Notes under the pieces: model-generated
Told to the model about the DNA's origin: nothing
What the model saw: only the letters and a program-made list of their open reading frames with translations
The model's database searches: none
Program-made: the position numbers and the translations under genes
From: Bryobacterales bacterium
GTDB lineage: Bacteria > Acidobacteriota > Terriglobia > Bryobacterales > Bryobacteraceae
Direction: 5' to 3'
DNA length: 64,000 nt
Assembly: GCA_016789785.1 (NCBI GenBank)
Contig: JAEUQE010000012.1
Location: 1-64,000, forward strand
In this document: positions 1 to 8,030 of the stretch, one piece after another
How positions within the stretch are numbered: position 1 is the stretch's first letter
How the letters are laid out: the number at the start of each line of letters is the position of its first letter

Positions 1-310
1 TTCCGTGCTGTCATTCCAGCGGTCTACCCAAACTGGCTGAATTCTTTTCTGATCCAGATATAATTTTGTGTTTCCGTGCTGTCATTCCAGCGGTCTACCC
101 AAACTCGGAAAATCGCCCAGACCTGCAAGACTTTGTTTCCGTGCTGTCATTCCAGCGGTCTACCCAAACAAATTATCGGCGTCGAGTACTTCGCAAAGAA
201 AAAGTTTCCGTGCTGTCATTCCAGCGGTCTACCCAAACTTCGATCTACCCATAGTTTTGTGGGCATGGTCTTACAGTTTCCGTGCTGTCATTCCAGCGGT
301 CTACCCAAAC
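1..310. CRISPR. CRISPR array, five repeats visible, cut by the window start
   Basis: Five identical copies of a 35-base direct repeat lie at 1-33 (first two bases outside the window), 70-104, 135-169, 204-238 and 276-310. Each full copy begins GTTTCCGTGC and ends CTACCCAAAC, so the ends are a short GTTT/AAAC inverted pair. The four spacers at 34-69, 105-134, 170-203 and 239-275 are 36, 30, 34 and 37 bases and unrelated to one another. All repeats are perfect and the last shows no decay, so orientation and leader side cannot be decided. The array continues to the left. No cas gene is seen anywhere in the window. I do not assign a CRISPR type. Confidence 0.97.
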
Positions 311-449
311 CCTACACGAACAAGTGACGCCTTGTCAATCCCTTAGCGAGGCCCCCTCTTCCGAAATCTGCACAGTACACATTTTTCGCCGGTGCGTGCT
401 GCCTGGCGCGGCATGCCAACGCGGTGCGTCTGGTTCTCGCACCCCAGTG

Positions 450-806
450 TCAGGGAAAGACCAAACGGAAGAGGAGCCGGAGCAGTCGAAATGGCAGAAG
501 GAAGAGGAACTTGGCGACATCATAGAGCAGGCGGCCCAAGACCTCGGAGCGGACGCGGCGCGGCAGGATCGCCGCCACCAGCGCGAGCAAAACAAACGGC
601 ATCCACGCGAGCACGAGAATCTGGTCCCACAAAGGCAGGGCGCGGAACGAGACCCATAGGGCACTCAACAGCGGAGGAGCCACCACTTGTGAGAACACGA
701 GGAGCGCAAACAGCCAGAAGAGCGCCTTTCCCGGGTTTCGAATCACCTGGAACATCACTCCAAACCCGATCATGACGACCGCCAGTGCGACGAACTCCGA
801 TGGCAT
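450..806 (-). CDS. small membrane protein of unknown function
   Basis: A 118-residue protein with two long hydrophobic stretches, roughly residues 5-50 and 58-82, and a C-terminal part rich in Leu, Phe and Arg (motif FRLLRLLFRLVF) that looks like an amphipathic membrane-surface helix. The reading frame stays open far upstream, but only this part has membrane-protein composition. The ATG at 806 follows a G-rich stretch about 8 bases away, so I chose it. I do not recognise a family. It sits alone between the CRISPR array and the sigma-like gene, which is divergently transcribed. Confidence 0.6.
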   Translation of the reverse strand: MPSEFVALAVVMIGFGVMFQVIRNPGKALFWLFALLVFSQVVAPPLLSALWVSFRALPLWDQILVLAWMPFVLLALVAAILPRRVRSEVLGRLLYDVAKFLFLLPFRLLRLLFRLVFP

Positions 807-1034
807 CGATTCCAACCCCCGATTGCGGTTAGCGCCGAACTTGCCGCGAATCTTACAGCAACTTGCCGTTTCCGGGGGCGAACTCCTCAGCCGAAGAAAC
901 AGTAAGAACCTCTTGCGGGACACCGGTGGGATCGCGTATACTAATTTGTGGCGAAGCTCGGGTTTGCTTCGCCAAGCTCCTTCCGGAGCATCACCTGTCA
1001 ATCGGCCAGATTTGGCCATCCCAACGAGAGGTGT

Positions 1035-1865
1035 ATGCTCATGTTCCACTCCGATCCCTTCTCCAATTTCTACTCCGGCATTCGCCGCCAACTCGAAGTT
1101 CGTGTGCGCCGGGCGGTGCCGGCACAGGACTCCGAGGACGTGTTGCAGGCGATCTGGGGTTCCTTCTGGGTGTGGCTGAACCGGCAGCCGGACCGCACTC
1201 CGGAGCGCCACGCTGGCATGCTGATGGAGTTTGCCGAGTGGCGGATCCGCACTTACTTCCGCCATGTGCGGCGGGCTCCCCAAAGGGTCGAACTTCCGGT
1301 CCACGCACGGGCGGCGGATGATTCTCCGTTTGTGCGCGCGGCCGCCAGTCTGGAGGGAAGGCGCGCGGAGGCGTTCTTCGCGCGGCTGGCCGCGTGCCCA
1401 GGTGGGAGAGTGCTGCCGTTGCTGCGGTCGGAATCGCGGCGTTTGGGCACGGAGAGCGCGCTCGAAGAGTACGGCTTCGTACGTGCGTACCTCGAGAAGA
1501 CGCTGCCGGCGTGGGAACGGGAGCAGGTGTCCGGGAGCCTGCTGGCCCAGATTTCCAGCCGGTCGGCCTTGGACGTTTCTGTGAGCCGGCTCCGTGCGTC
1601 CTGGAGCATGATTGCTCCGGAGTTCCAGATTCCGATGCTGCAACTGGCGCGGCCGGCTCCGCGCCGCAAGGTTGGGCGCGGCGTGGAGGATGGTGTCGGG
1701 TTTCACGAACGGAATCACAATGTACTGCGATGCAGATTCACCGATCGGGCGGCGCGATGTTCTCGCGCGCCTAGAATTCTTTCCTCGTATACACAACGCT
1801 CGCCGCAACCAGCATCACAGCGGCGCCGGCGGCGGTCGCGTACAACGGCATGGCTTGCGCGGTGA
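1035..1865 (+). CDS. putative sigma-70-like (ECF-type) protein
   Basis: The N-terminal part (about residues 15-75) resembles the sigma region 2 of planctomycete/acidobacterial ECF factors: an Arg-rich helix, then DSEDVLQAIWGSFWVWL, then a helix before an Arg-rich segment. The usual region 4 helix-turn-helix is not evident; a segment near residues 185-200 (VSRLRASW) may be its equivalent. GAGAGG lies 4 bases before the ATG at 1035 and 10 before the one at 1041, so the start is one of these two. Codon quality is good to about 1690, then falls, and the last 95 bases overlap the converging permease gene. The true C-terminus may therefore be earlier or frameshifted. Function is tentative. Confidence 0.5.
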   Translation: MLMFHSDPFSNFYSGIRRQLEVRVRRAVPAQDSEDVLQAIWGSFWVWLNRQPDRTPERHAGMLMEFAEWRIRTYFRHVRRAPQRVELPVHARAADDSPFVRAAASLEGRRAEAFFARLAACPGGRVLPLLRSESRRLGTESALEEYGFVRAYLEKTLPAWEREQVSGSLLAQISSRSALDVSVSRLRASWSMIAPEFQIPMLQLARPAPRRKVGRGVEDGVGFHERNHNVLRCRFTDRAARCSRAPRILSSYTQRSPQPASQRRRRRSRTTAWLAR

Positions 1866-2601
1866 CGCCGCTATACACGAACACCGATGTCCAATGGGCG
1901 ATTTCGCCGCTCCTCGGCAGCAGACTCCCAATCATCGTGAACAATGACGCGACGGCCGGCGATCCCGTCACCTCGCGCACGCGCTCCGGATACTGCGCGC
2001 CGACACTGACCACCGCCGTCGCGACCAGCAACACTGTGCCCACCGCCACGGAATTCGCCATCACCTGAATCAACGCCAGCAACGCCAGCGTCGCACCCGC
2101 TGCGAGCCACGCCGTTCCAATCGACCCAAGAAAGCGCCAGTGCCACACCTCGTATTGCAGGCCACAGGCGGCGAACACAGTGCCGAACGTCAGCGTAATG
2201 CCAACCAGCGTCAGAAAGAGGCAGCCCAGAAAGCGGCCCGGAAGAATCAGGCCCCGAGGCACGGCACTGGCGGCGATCATCGCGTTGCGTTCCGGCGCAA
2301 GCAGCATCGCCATGGCTCCCGCCATCAGCATGATCGTGAAACCGACCTGCGTCCAGAACCCCATGGATGCCGTGGCCGCGAGAATGTCGCGCAGCGCGAA
2401 TGCGTTGTCGAGATAACGCGGGTCCTGCTCCGCCAGAATCGTGAGGGCTGCGTGTGGCGCGCGGCTCGACAGCGTCCGCATGTACCACAGCAACAAACCC
2501 GACGAGAGCGCGGAACTCAGCACGGTAGCCAGAATCAGCTTGCGCGACCAGGCGTCACGCAGCGTGTCGAGAAACAAAGCGTGCAGTTGGCGGATCCACA
2601 T
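1771..2601 (-). CDS. ABC-2 type transporter permease
   Basis: A 276-residue membrane protein with about six transmembrane helices: one near the N-terminus (residues 20-42), an extracytoplasmic stretch, then helices near 75-100, 115-140, 150-180, 180-200 and 245-268. Topology and size fit ABC-2 permeases that move lipids, polysaccharides, peptides or drugs outward. It starts 4 bases after the stop of the ATPase gene, so the two should be translated together and form one exporter. The gene may be the last of a unit beginning with the dockerin gene at 7317. The substrate cannot be read from sequence. Confidence 0.85.
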   Translation of the reverse strand: MWIRQLHALFLDTLRDAWSRKLILATVLSSALSSGLLLWYMRTLSSRAPHAALTILAEQDPRYLDNAFALRDILAATASMGFWTQVGFTIMLMAGAMAMLLAPERNAMIAASAVPRGLILPGRFLGCLFLTLVGITLTFGTVFAACGLQYEVWHWRFLGSIGTAWLAAGATLALLALIQVMANSVAVGTVLLVATAVVSVGAQYPERVREVTGSPAVASLFTMIGSLLPRSGEIAHWTSVFVYSGVTAQAMPLYATAAGAAVMLVAASVVYTRKEF

Positions 2602-2605
2602 GCGA

Positions 2606-3526
2606 TTACTCCTGAGTGGCGGACAGATACACAGCTTCCAGCGAAGTGGTGGACCGCGCCAGCGTCTCCATTCGCGCCGACGATCCGCGCACGCGCTCCA
2701 GCGTCCAATCGAGTTGCTCGCGCGTCGGCAGATGCAGCCGCACGGTCCCTGATTCGCGAAGCGGCGTGAGGCCGTTGGCTGACAGCAGGTGGATCAGATC
2801 GTCAGGCGCTTCGGCCAGCGTCAGGCAATAGCCACTCGCCGCGGCAAGGGAAGAAAGCGGCGCCGTATGGGCGAGCCGTCCATGATTGAGCATCGCCACC
2901 TCCGTGCACAGATCCTCCACTTCATTCAGCAAGTGCGAGTTGATCAGCAGCGTGATGCCGCGATCCCGGTTCAGCCCGCGCAGGATCTCGATCACGTGAC
3001 GCCGCCCGGCGGGATCGAGACCATCGGTCGGCTCGTCGAGGATCAGCAGTTGCGGATCGTGCAGCAGAGCCGCGGCGATCATGACGCGCTGCCGCATGCC
3101 ACGGGAATAACGGCCGATCGGGACCCTGCTCCAGTCCGCCATGCCCACCTGTTCCAGCAACTCGGCCGCGCGCCGTCTTCGCAGCGGCTTGTCCATTCCC
3201 TGCAGCGAGCCTTGCAGATCGAGCAGTTGGTTCGCGGTCAGGTGTCCGGGTGCGCTGGAACTCTCCGGCACGTAGCCGAGCATGCGGCGAGCGGCGGCGG
3301 AACCGGCAGGTTTTCCGAACACCGTGGCGCAACCCGAAGTCGCTCTCACCGCCCCGGTGAGAATCTTGACGAACGTGGTCTTACCCGCGCCGTTCGGTCC
3401 CAGCAGGGCGAATGCGGCGCCTTGTGGGATGCGCAGCGTCACCTGGTCGAGCGCACGGGTGGTTCTTCGCCACGACTTCCAGGTCTTGCCGAGATTGCCG
3501 GCGAACACAGCGTCCTGATGGCTCAT
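2606..3526 (-). CDS. ABC transporter ATP-binding protein
   Basis: A 306-residue ATPase. Walker A is GPNGAGKT near residue 43, the signature is YSRGMRQRV, Walker B is LLILDEPTDGLDP, and the switch histidine is in NSHLL. The C-terminal 80 residues follow the CcmA/NatA-like pattern of ABC-2 exporters. I chose the ATG at 3526 rather than an upstream codon because AAGGAG lies just before it, and because it overlaps the stop of the PEP-CTERM gene as ATGA (3523-3526), a typical sign of translational coupling. It pairs with the permease that follows. Confidence 0.93.
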   Translation of the reverse strand: MSHQDAVFAGNLGKTWKSWRRTTRALDQVTLRIPQGAAFALLGPNGAGKTTFVKILTGAVRATSGCATVFGKPAGSAAARRMLGYVPESSSAPGHLTANQLLDLQGSLQGMDKPLRRRRAAELLEQVGMADWSRVPIGRYSRGMRQRVMIAAALLHDPQLLILDEPTDGLDPAGRRHVIEILRGLNRDRGITLLINSHLLNEVEDLCTEVAMLNHGRLAHTAPLSSLAAASGYCLTLAEAPDDLIHLLSANGLTPLRESGTVRLHLPTREQLDWTLERVRGSSARMETLARSTTSLEAVYLSATQE

Positions 3527-4083
3527 CGGAGCACTCCTTCGCTGGACGCCGACCGGCGGCGGGTGCCCCAAAGCATGATCGCGCCAATGCCTACGAGAGC
3601 CAGTGAGGAAGGCTCGGGCACATCCGCGGTCTGAATGGAGGAGATGGTTGCCTCGTTGCCGTCGGTGAGAAGCAACACCGGATTCTCGAGGCTGATGGAC
3701 GGGGCGCCATCCTGCGTGGCGGTGAAGCTGATCTGGACCAGCGCGTCCGGGCCGGGGAGGAAGTCGCCGCCGGGGAGTGAGTCGAGGATGAAGGTGATGG
3801 AGTCGGGGCCCGTGATGCCTGCGAAGAAGAACACGCCGTTGGCTGCGAAGTAGCCGAGTTCGGTGACCGGTCCCGGCGTGAGCCAGGGTGAGAAGAACAC
3901 GTCGAATTGGAAGCTGGCGATCTCTTCACCCGATTCGGGTGTGACCGATACGGTGAAGTCGAAGGATTGCCCGTTGGAGACGGAGGTGGGCACGGGGGAG
4001 GTGACCAGAATTGCGGCTCGGGAAGAGCCGGCGCCGGCAACCAGCAGGGCGGCGATGAAAAGCAGTTTGGCGTAGAGATGCAT
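3523..4083 (-). CDS. PEP-CTERM protein with cohesin-like domain
   Basis: A 186-residue exported protein: signal peptide (residues 1-24, ending SSRAA), a beta-rich domain (about 28-150) and a C-terminal PEP-CTERM tag (VPEPSSLALVGIGAIMLW, then RRR, from residue 155). The beta domain follows the cohesin layout, with SFDFTVSVTP, then FQFDVFFSP, a glycine/aspartate-rich middle and a VQISFTATQDG strand near the end. This match is by eye. PEP-CTERM tags are known to be processed by exosortase for surface or exopolysaccharide-linked export. GAGG precedes the ATG at 4083. Its stop overlaps the ABC ATPase start, and upstream lies a dockerin-bearing protein, the natural partner of a cohesin. Confidence 0.85.
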   Translation of the reverse strand: MHLYAKLLFIAALLVAGAGSSRAAILVTSPVPTSVSNGQSFDFTVSVTPESGEEIASFQFDVFFSPWLTPGPVTELGYFAANGVFFFAGITGPDSITFILDSLPGGDFLPGPDALVQISFTATQDGAPSISLENPVLLLTDGNEATISSIQTADVPEPSSLALVGIGAIMLWGTRRRSASSEGVLR

Positions 4084-4109
4084 GTGATCCTCAATATCGG
4101 AAGTGTGTT

Positions 4110-4147
4110 GGGGCGGCAAAAACAGGAAGCCGCCCCTACGTTTTTTT
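4110..4147 (+). terminator. GC hairpin followed by T-tract in an intergenic gap
   Basis: GGGGCGGC (4110-4117) pairs with GCCGCCCC (4129-4136) across an 11-base loop, and seven T follow at 4141-4147 on the plus strand. That is the shape of an intrinsic terminator, but it faces the plus strand, where no gene precedes it. On the minus strand the same hairpin sits between the dockerin and PEP-CTERM genes, without a T-tract, and could act as a transcript-processing or attenuation element. Confidence 0.5.
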
Positions 4148-4161
4148 CTGCCGGGTTGCCC

Positions 4162-7100
4162 TTAGAAGCCCGTGCAGCGCACGCCCACCGGGAACCGTGA
4201 CGTGACCACCATGATGTCTCTCACGTCGATCACGCCATCCTGGTTGATGTCGGCATTGTAGTCATAGCCCGGCAGACCGCGCCGCCGGCCGATCAGATTG
4301 TTGATGAACGTGACGTCGGCGCAGGTCAATGCAAAATCTCCGTTGACGTCGCCATACCCGGTGAACACGAGCGTGAGGTCCTGCACGTCGGTGGCAAGGC
4401 CGGCGTTCTGCGCATAGACCTTCACTGTCATCGTGCCTCCTTGTTGCGGGTTTCCGGTGAGCAGCGCGCGGCCGTACAGAATACTGCCGGTATTCGCGTC
4501 CGCCGTGCTGAACAGGATCGAGTTGGCACGAAGGGAGGTCATGCCCGCGGTGTCGGTCCAGATGTTCATGGGGGCGGGAACCCACTTGCTGGCCTCGGCC
4601 AAAGGCGCTACCGGATAGCCAGTGGCCGTGATTTCGAAGCTGTTGTTGCGGCCGATGTAGAAGTTCACGCGCGAGGGCGAGTTGATTCTGGCGGGCCTGG
4701 TGCCGGCAATCCGCACGGGGATGCTGGAAGTGCCGAACGCGTTGGTCGCGTTGATGGTGGTGGTCATGTCGAAGGCGTTCTGCGGAATCCCCCGGATGGC
4801 GAAGTTGCCGAATGCCGAGGTCTCAAAGCGCAAGCCGTCGGGCAGTTGGCCGGCGATGCTGACGTTCACGGTCCCCGTCCCTTCAAAGGCCCTGCCCCCA
4901 AAACCTGCTTCGGTGCTGGCCGTGGTATCGAAGCGGAGGAAGGACGAACCATTCGTCCACTCGATCATTGGCTTCCGGACAACGTTTACGGTGATGGGGG
5001 GCGTATCGGTATTGCCGGAGGAGCCGGTCACGCGATACCACAAGGGCAGCGTGACCGAGTTGGGAGCATCAGCGGGCGGCTGCATTCGCAGAACCGCGTT
5101 TCCACCGCCCAGGTCCTGCAGAGTGATCCAGGAAGGGATCAGGGGATTGCCACTGGAATCCGTTTTGACGCTGATGGTGACGGGCTTGGTGGAGCCCACC
5201 GCGCGGATCAGGTGAGTGCGGAACACGCCCATTGGGGTTTCGATGCGAGAGGTATCGAGGAAGGGCTGCCCGGTGGGTTCGATCGGCCGGATGGTGATGG
5301 TGAGCGGATCCCGGAGCAGGCCGGCTTGGCCCTGTGTCTCGGCGTTGAAGACGAGTTTGCAGTCGTTGAAGAACGTTTCGGGGGGCAGAATGTGGCCAAA
5401 CACGCGCACCGTCGCCGTGTTGCCATTGAAGTCGCTCACTGTGCTGAGCCCGCAGGAGCCACCGAAGGGAAGAAGTCTGATGGTTGGCCGCGGTACCGCC
5501 GTGGCGGCTACTGTGAAATCCACGTAAGTTCCGATCTCGTAGGTGTAGTCCGTCGGTTGCGGCGAGATCCATTTCAGCGTCTGGCCCACCTCGACGTTGA
5601 TGGTCGCGGTCTTCTGCTCCACGCCGTTGGAGGCGCGGACATTGATGGCGTAGTTGCCTGTGGCACCGGTGCCGCTCCAGTTGAGGGTGGCGAGGCCGGC
5701 AAGGCTGCCGGGTGTCAACGAGAAGCCGGCGGGAAGTGTGCCGTCAACGCTGATGGACGCTTCCGGCAGTCCGGTTGTGGTGACGGGCAGAGAGGCGGCG
5801 GCACCGAGGACCACCTTGTAGGAGAGCCCGGATGTGAATGCAAGAGGCTGGACCATGGAAACCAGCCTTCGTCCCGAGCCCTCCAGATCCATGTCGAGGT
5901 TGCGGGTGACGAAGGTGGCGCAGTTGGAGTAATCAGCCAGGGTGGTGACGCCTGTGGATGGATCGGGAAGACAATCGATGTCGTTGTCATCGGGCCGGGC
6001 TTTCCGGACGGCAAAGAAGCTACCCATGCGATCGGCTTCGTACTTCACGCCATTGCGGAGATAACGGAAGCGGGTATTGATGCTGTCGGGGTCGACGTTG
6101 GGCACTCTCACCAGCGCCTCCTGGAGGATCCAGCCGCCCCAGAGCCGGATGCGGGTCCGTTCGCCATCCCAGCCGGGAAACGTGATGGAGGGTGTGGATG
6201 TGGCGGTGGCGGCGCCAGGAATTCGCACCGCGAAGACGGGGTCGGCGCCACTTGCGGCGGGCAAACTCCAAGGGGTTACGTAGGCGCTGGTGGGGACCAC
6301 CATCTGCAGGAATGCGGCGTACACGCGCTGGGCGGATCGCGGTTCCTGAAGCATCTGCGCCAGTTGGGCGCGCGTTGGGCTGGGTGTGCCGGTGGCGCTT
6401 GCCAGTTGCGTATCCAATTGCCCGTATTCGTTCTCCACCCGCTGGTTCTCGGTGAAGAAGAAGATGGTGACGGCGATGAGGAAGAGCACCAGTGCGATCT
6501 CGATCCCCAGCGTCACCCAGAGCCAGGGACCAGGCATCCTGGCGACGTTGCTCAACTTCTTGGCGGCTTGAACGTGAGGGAAGATCATGAACACGATCCT
6601 CTTCACGGTGCCCACTGAGGCTGCGATCGCGCCAAGGGAGACGGCCACCACGGCGCCGATCGAAAGGATCAGCGTGCCGCCAAAAGTAATGTGCCCCATG
6701 GAACGCAAGCCGCCGGGGCGCGAACTGACCGCCTCGATCAGCGCCTTTTTCTGGCCGAAGGCTTCGAAGTAGGCTTTGGGCGGAGAGAAAGGCTGCGCTG
6801 CGCCGAAGCTGCCTTCCAGGGCGTAGGGCGATTTCGGGCAATAGAACGCGCCGTCGTAGGTGTAGCTGGCCGACCGCGCGAGGTCAGGATCGGGTTTCCA
6901 GGTACAGCGATTGGAGAGGAACCGGTTCTTCTCGTTGACGGCGATCTGCAGATGCTGGAGGGAGAGATTCTTCACCAGTGGGGCCAACTTGCCGATCAGG
7001 CGCTGTTCCTCCGGCGTGGGCTCGGCGGTGTCGAGCAGCGACGCCTGGAGCTGCGCCCATGCGAAGCCTTTGAGCGCGTCGTAGAGATCCTGGCGCGCCA

Positions 7101-7317
7101 TGGTTTGCACATTGGCGTTCTCGCTGATGGGCATTTGGTGGAGAAGCAGGAAGTCGTCCACACGCTCCTGGCCCCATCGCAGGATTTCGGGGTCCGTCTC
7201 GTTGGGAAAGATCAGGTGGCCATAGTTCGGCTTGGGGAGGATGACGCTTTGCGCGTACGCGGCGCTTACCCAGAGAAGCCCGGCGATGGCAAGGCGGCTG
7301 ATTCGAAGTTGCCTCAT
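4162..7317 (-). CDS. large exported membrane protein with C-terminal dockerin domain
   Basis: A 1051-residue protein. It has a signal peptide (residues 1-22, ending SAAYA), an alpha-helical N-terminal region, two hydrophobic segments (around 205-235 and 265-290, the second WLWVTLGIEIALVLFLIAV), then a long beta-rich part with putative-Ig-type repeats (LPAGFSLTPGSLAGLATLNW; LPDGLRFETSAFGNFAIRG) and a type I dockerin at the end. The dockerin has two calcium-loop copies, GDVNGDFALTCADV and ADINQDGVIDVRDIMVV. Dockerins bind cohesin domains. The next gene downstream, 78 bases away, is a cohesin-like PEP-CTERM protein. The ATG at 7317 gives the signal peptide; the longer open frame does not. A 15-base palindrome lies upstream at 7356-7370. 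Confidence 0.85.
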   Translation of the reverse strand: MRQLRISRLAIAGLLWVSAAYAQSVILPKPNYGHLIFPNETDPEILRWGQERVDDFLLLHQMPISENANVQTMARQDLYDALKGFAWAQLQASLLDTAEPTPEEQRLIGKLAPLVKNLSLQHLQIAVNEKNRFLSNRCTWKPDPDLARSASYTYDGAFYCPKSPYALEGSFGAAQPFSPPKAYFEAFGQKKALIEAVSSRPGGLRSMGHITFGGTLILSIGAVVAVSLGAIAASVGTVKRIVFMIFPHVQAAKKLSNVARMPGPWLWVTLGIEIALVLFLIAVTIFFFTENQRVENEYGQLDTQLASATGTPSPTRAQLAQMLQEPRSAQRVYAAFLQMVVPTSAYVTPWSLPAASGADPVFAVRIPGAATATSTPSITFPGWDGERTRIRLWGGWILQEALVRVPNVDPDSINTRFRYLRNGVKYEADRMGSFFAVRKARPDDNDIDCLPDPSTGVTTLADYSNCATFVTRNLDMDLEGSGRRLVSMVQPLAFTSGLSYKVVLGAAASLPVTTTGLPEASISVDGTLPAGFSLTPGSLAGLATLNWSGTGATGNYAINVRASNGVEQKTATINVEVGQTLKWISPQPTDYTYEIGTYVDFTVAATAVPRPTIRLLPFGGSCGLSTVSDFNGNTATVRVFGHILPPETFFNDCKLVFNAETQGQAGLLRDPLTITIRPIEPTGQPFLDTSRIETPMGVFRTHLIRAVGSTKPVTISVKTDSSGNPLIPSWITLQDLGGGNAVLRMQPPADAPNSVTLPLWYRVTGSSGNTDTPPITVNVVRKPMIEWTNGSSFLRFDTTASTEAGFGGRAFEGTGTVNVSIAGQLPDGLRFETSAFGNFAIRGIPQNAFDMTTTINATNAFGTSSIPVRIAGTRPARINSPSRVNFYIGRNNSFEITATGYPVAPLAEASKWVPAPMNIWTDTAGMTSLRANSILFSTADANTGSILYGRALLTGNPQQGGTMTVKVYAQNAGLATDVQDLTLVFTGYGDVNGDFALTCADVTFINNLIGRRRGLPGYDYNADINQDGVIDVRDIMVVTSRFPVGVRCTGF

Positions 7318-7355
7318 ACCTGGAGCAGTGAGAGCAGGGGCGCCAAACCGGAAAT

Positions 7356-7370
7356 GATTTTCTGAAAATC
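7356..7370. promoter_or_regulatory. perfect 15-base palindrome between divergent genes
   Basis: GATTTTCTGAAAATC is a perfect 7+1+7 inverted repeat in a GC-rich genome, 39 bases before the dockerin gene start and 74 before the sigma factor start. Position and symmetry fit a binding site for a dimeric regulator acting on one or both genes. The regulator is unknown. Confidence 0.5.
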
Positions 7371-7444
7371 TGTTTCTTCCGGCTTCGATTCGGATCGCCC
7401 CACGGTGTCTTCCCGCCCTTGCCCCGCGATACACTGTTCTCCAG

Positions 7445-8020
7445 ATGCAGGGTGCCGACCAAAGTGTCGGGGCGCTTCTATCCGGCTTTCAAAGCGGAAG
7501 AAAGGGCGCCGCCGACGAACTCTTTCAGTGGCTCTATCCCGAGTTGCGGCGGATCGCGGCACGGCAAATGAGCCGCGAAGGCGCAGGGCATTCCTGGCAA
7601 CCCACCCTTCTGGTGAATGAACTCTATCTGGAGCTGCTGCGCAACAAGGCTCTGGATTCGGGAAAATTCGATGAGAGCCAGAAAGCGGCGTTTCTGGCAC
7701 TAGCCGGATTCCTCATGCGCCGCCTGTTGATCCTCCATAGCCGTCCCCTCCGCCAGCGCGTGGAAGAAGCCGGTCCCGCGGTGCTGGATGCGATCCCCTC
7801 CGCCCTGCCCGGACCTGAGAATCTGCACTTTGTCGAGGGCCTGCTCGATCGCCTGGGCGCCGTCGACCCGCGCTTGCGAACCGTTGTGGAGATGCGCGTG
7901 TTTGAAGGCAAGAGTCACGAAGAGATCGCCGCCCACCTGAATTGCACCGTGCGCACCGTTGGGACGCACTGGTCTTATGCCCGCCGCTGGCTGGAGCAGA
8001 ATCTCGCGCCCGCCCCGTGA
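7445..8020 (+). CDS. ECF sigma factor, acidobacterial TIGR02999-like
   Basis: A 191-residue RNA polymerase sigma factor. Region 2 spans about residues 20-95 (ADELFQWLYPELRRIAARQM; PTLLVNELYLELLR), and region 4 about 130-185 contains LRTVVEMRVFEGKSHEEIA followed by the recognition helix CTVRTVGTHWSYARRWL. This group usually sits next to a Ser/Thr protein kinase rather than an anti-sigma factor, as here: the kinase starts 10 bases downstream. A TACACT -10-like box ends 9 bases before the ATG and no Shine-Dalgarno is present, so the mRNA may be nearly leaderless. Confidence 0.92.
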   Translation: MQGADQSVGALLSGFQSGRKGAADELFQWLYPELRRIAARQMSREGAGHSWQPTLLVNELYLELLRNKALDSGKFDESQKAAFLALAGFLMRRLLILHSRPLRQRVEEAGPAVLDAIPSALPGPENLHFVEGLLDRLGAVDPRLRTVVEMRVFEGKSHEEIAAHLNCTVRTVGTHWSYARRWLEQNLAPAP

Positions 8021-8030
8021 TGCCGAACGC

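Noticed and set aside
66..346. Short frames within the CRISPR array
   Set aside because: They translate the repeat three times over and are explained by the array itself.
4441..6618. 725-codon open frame on the plus strand
   Set aside because: It is the antisense shadow of the dockerin gene, with Gly/Ala/Arg-rich low-quality translation and no domain.
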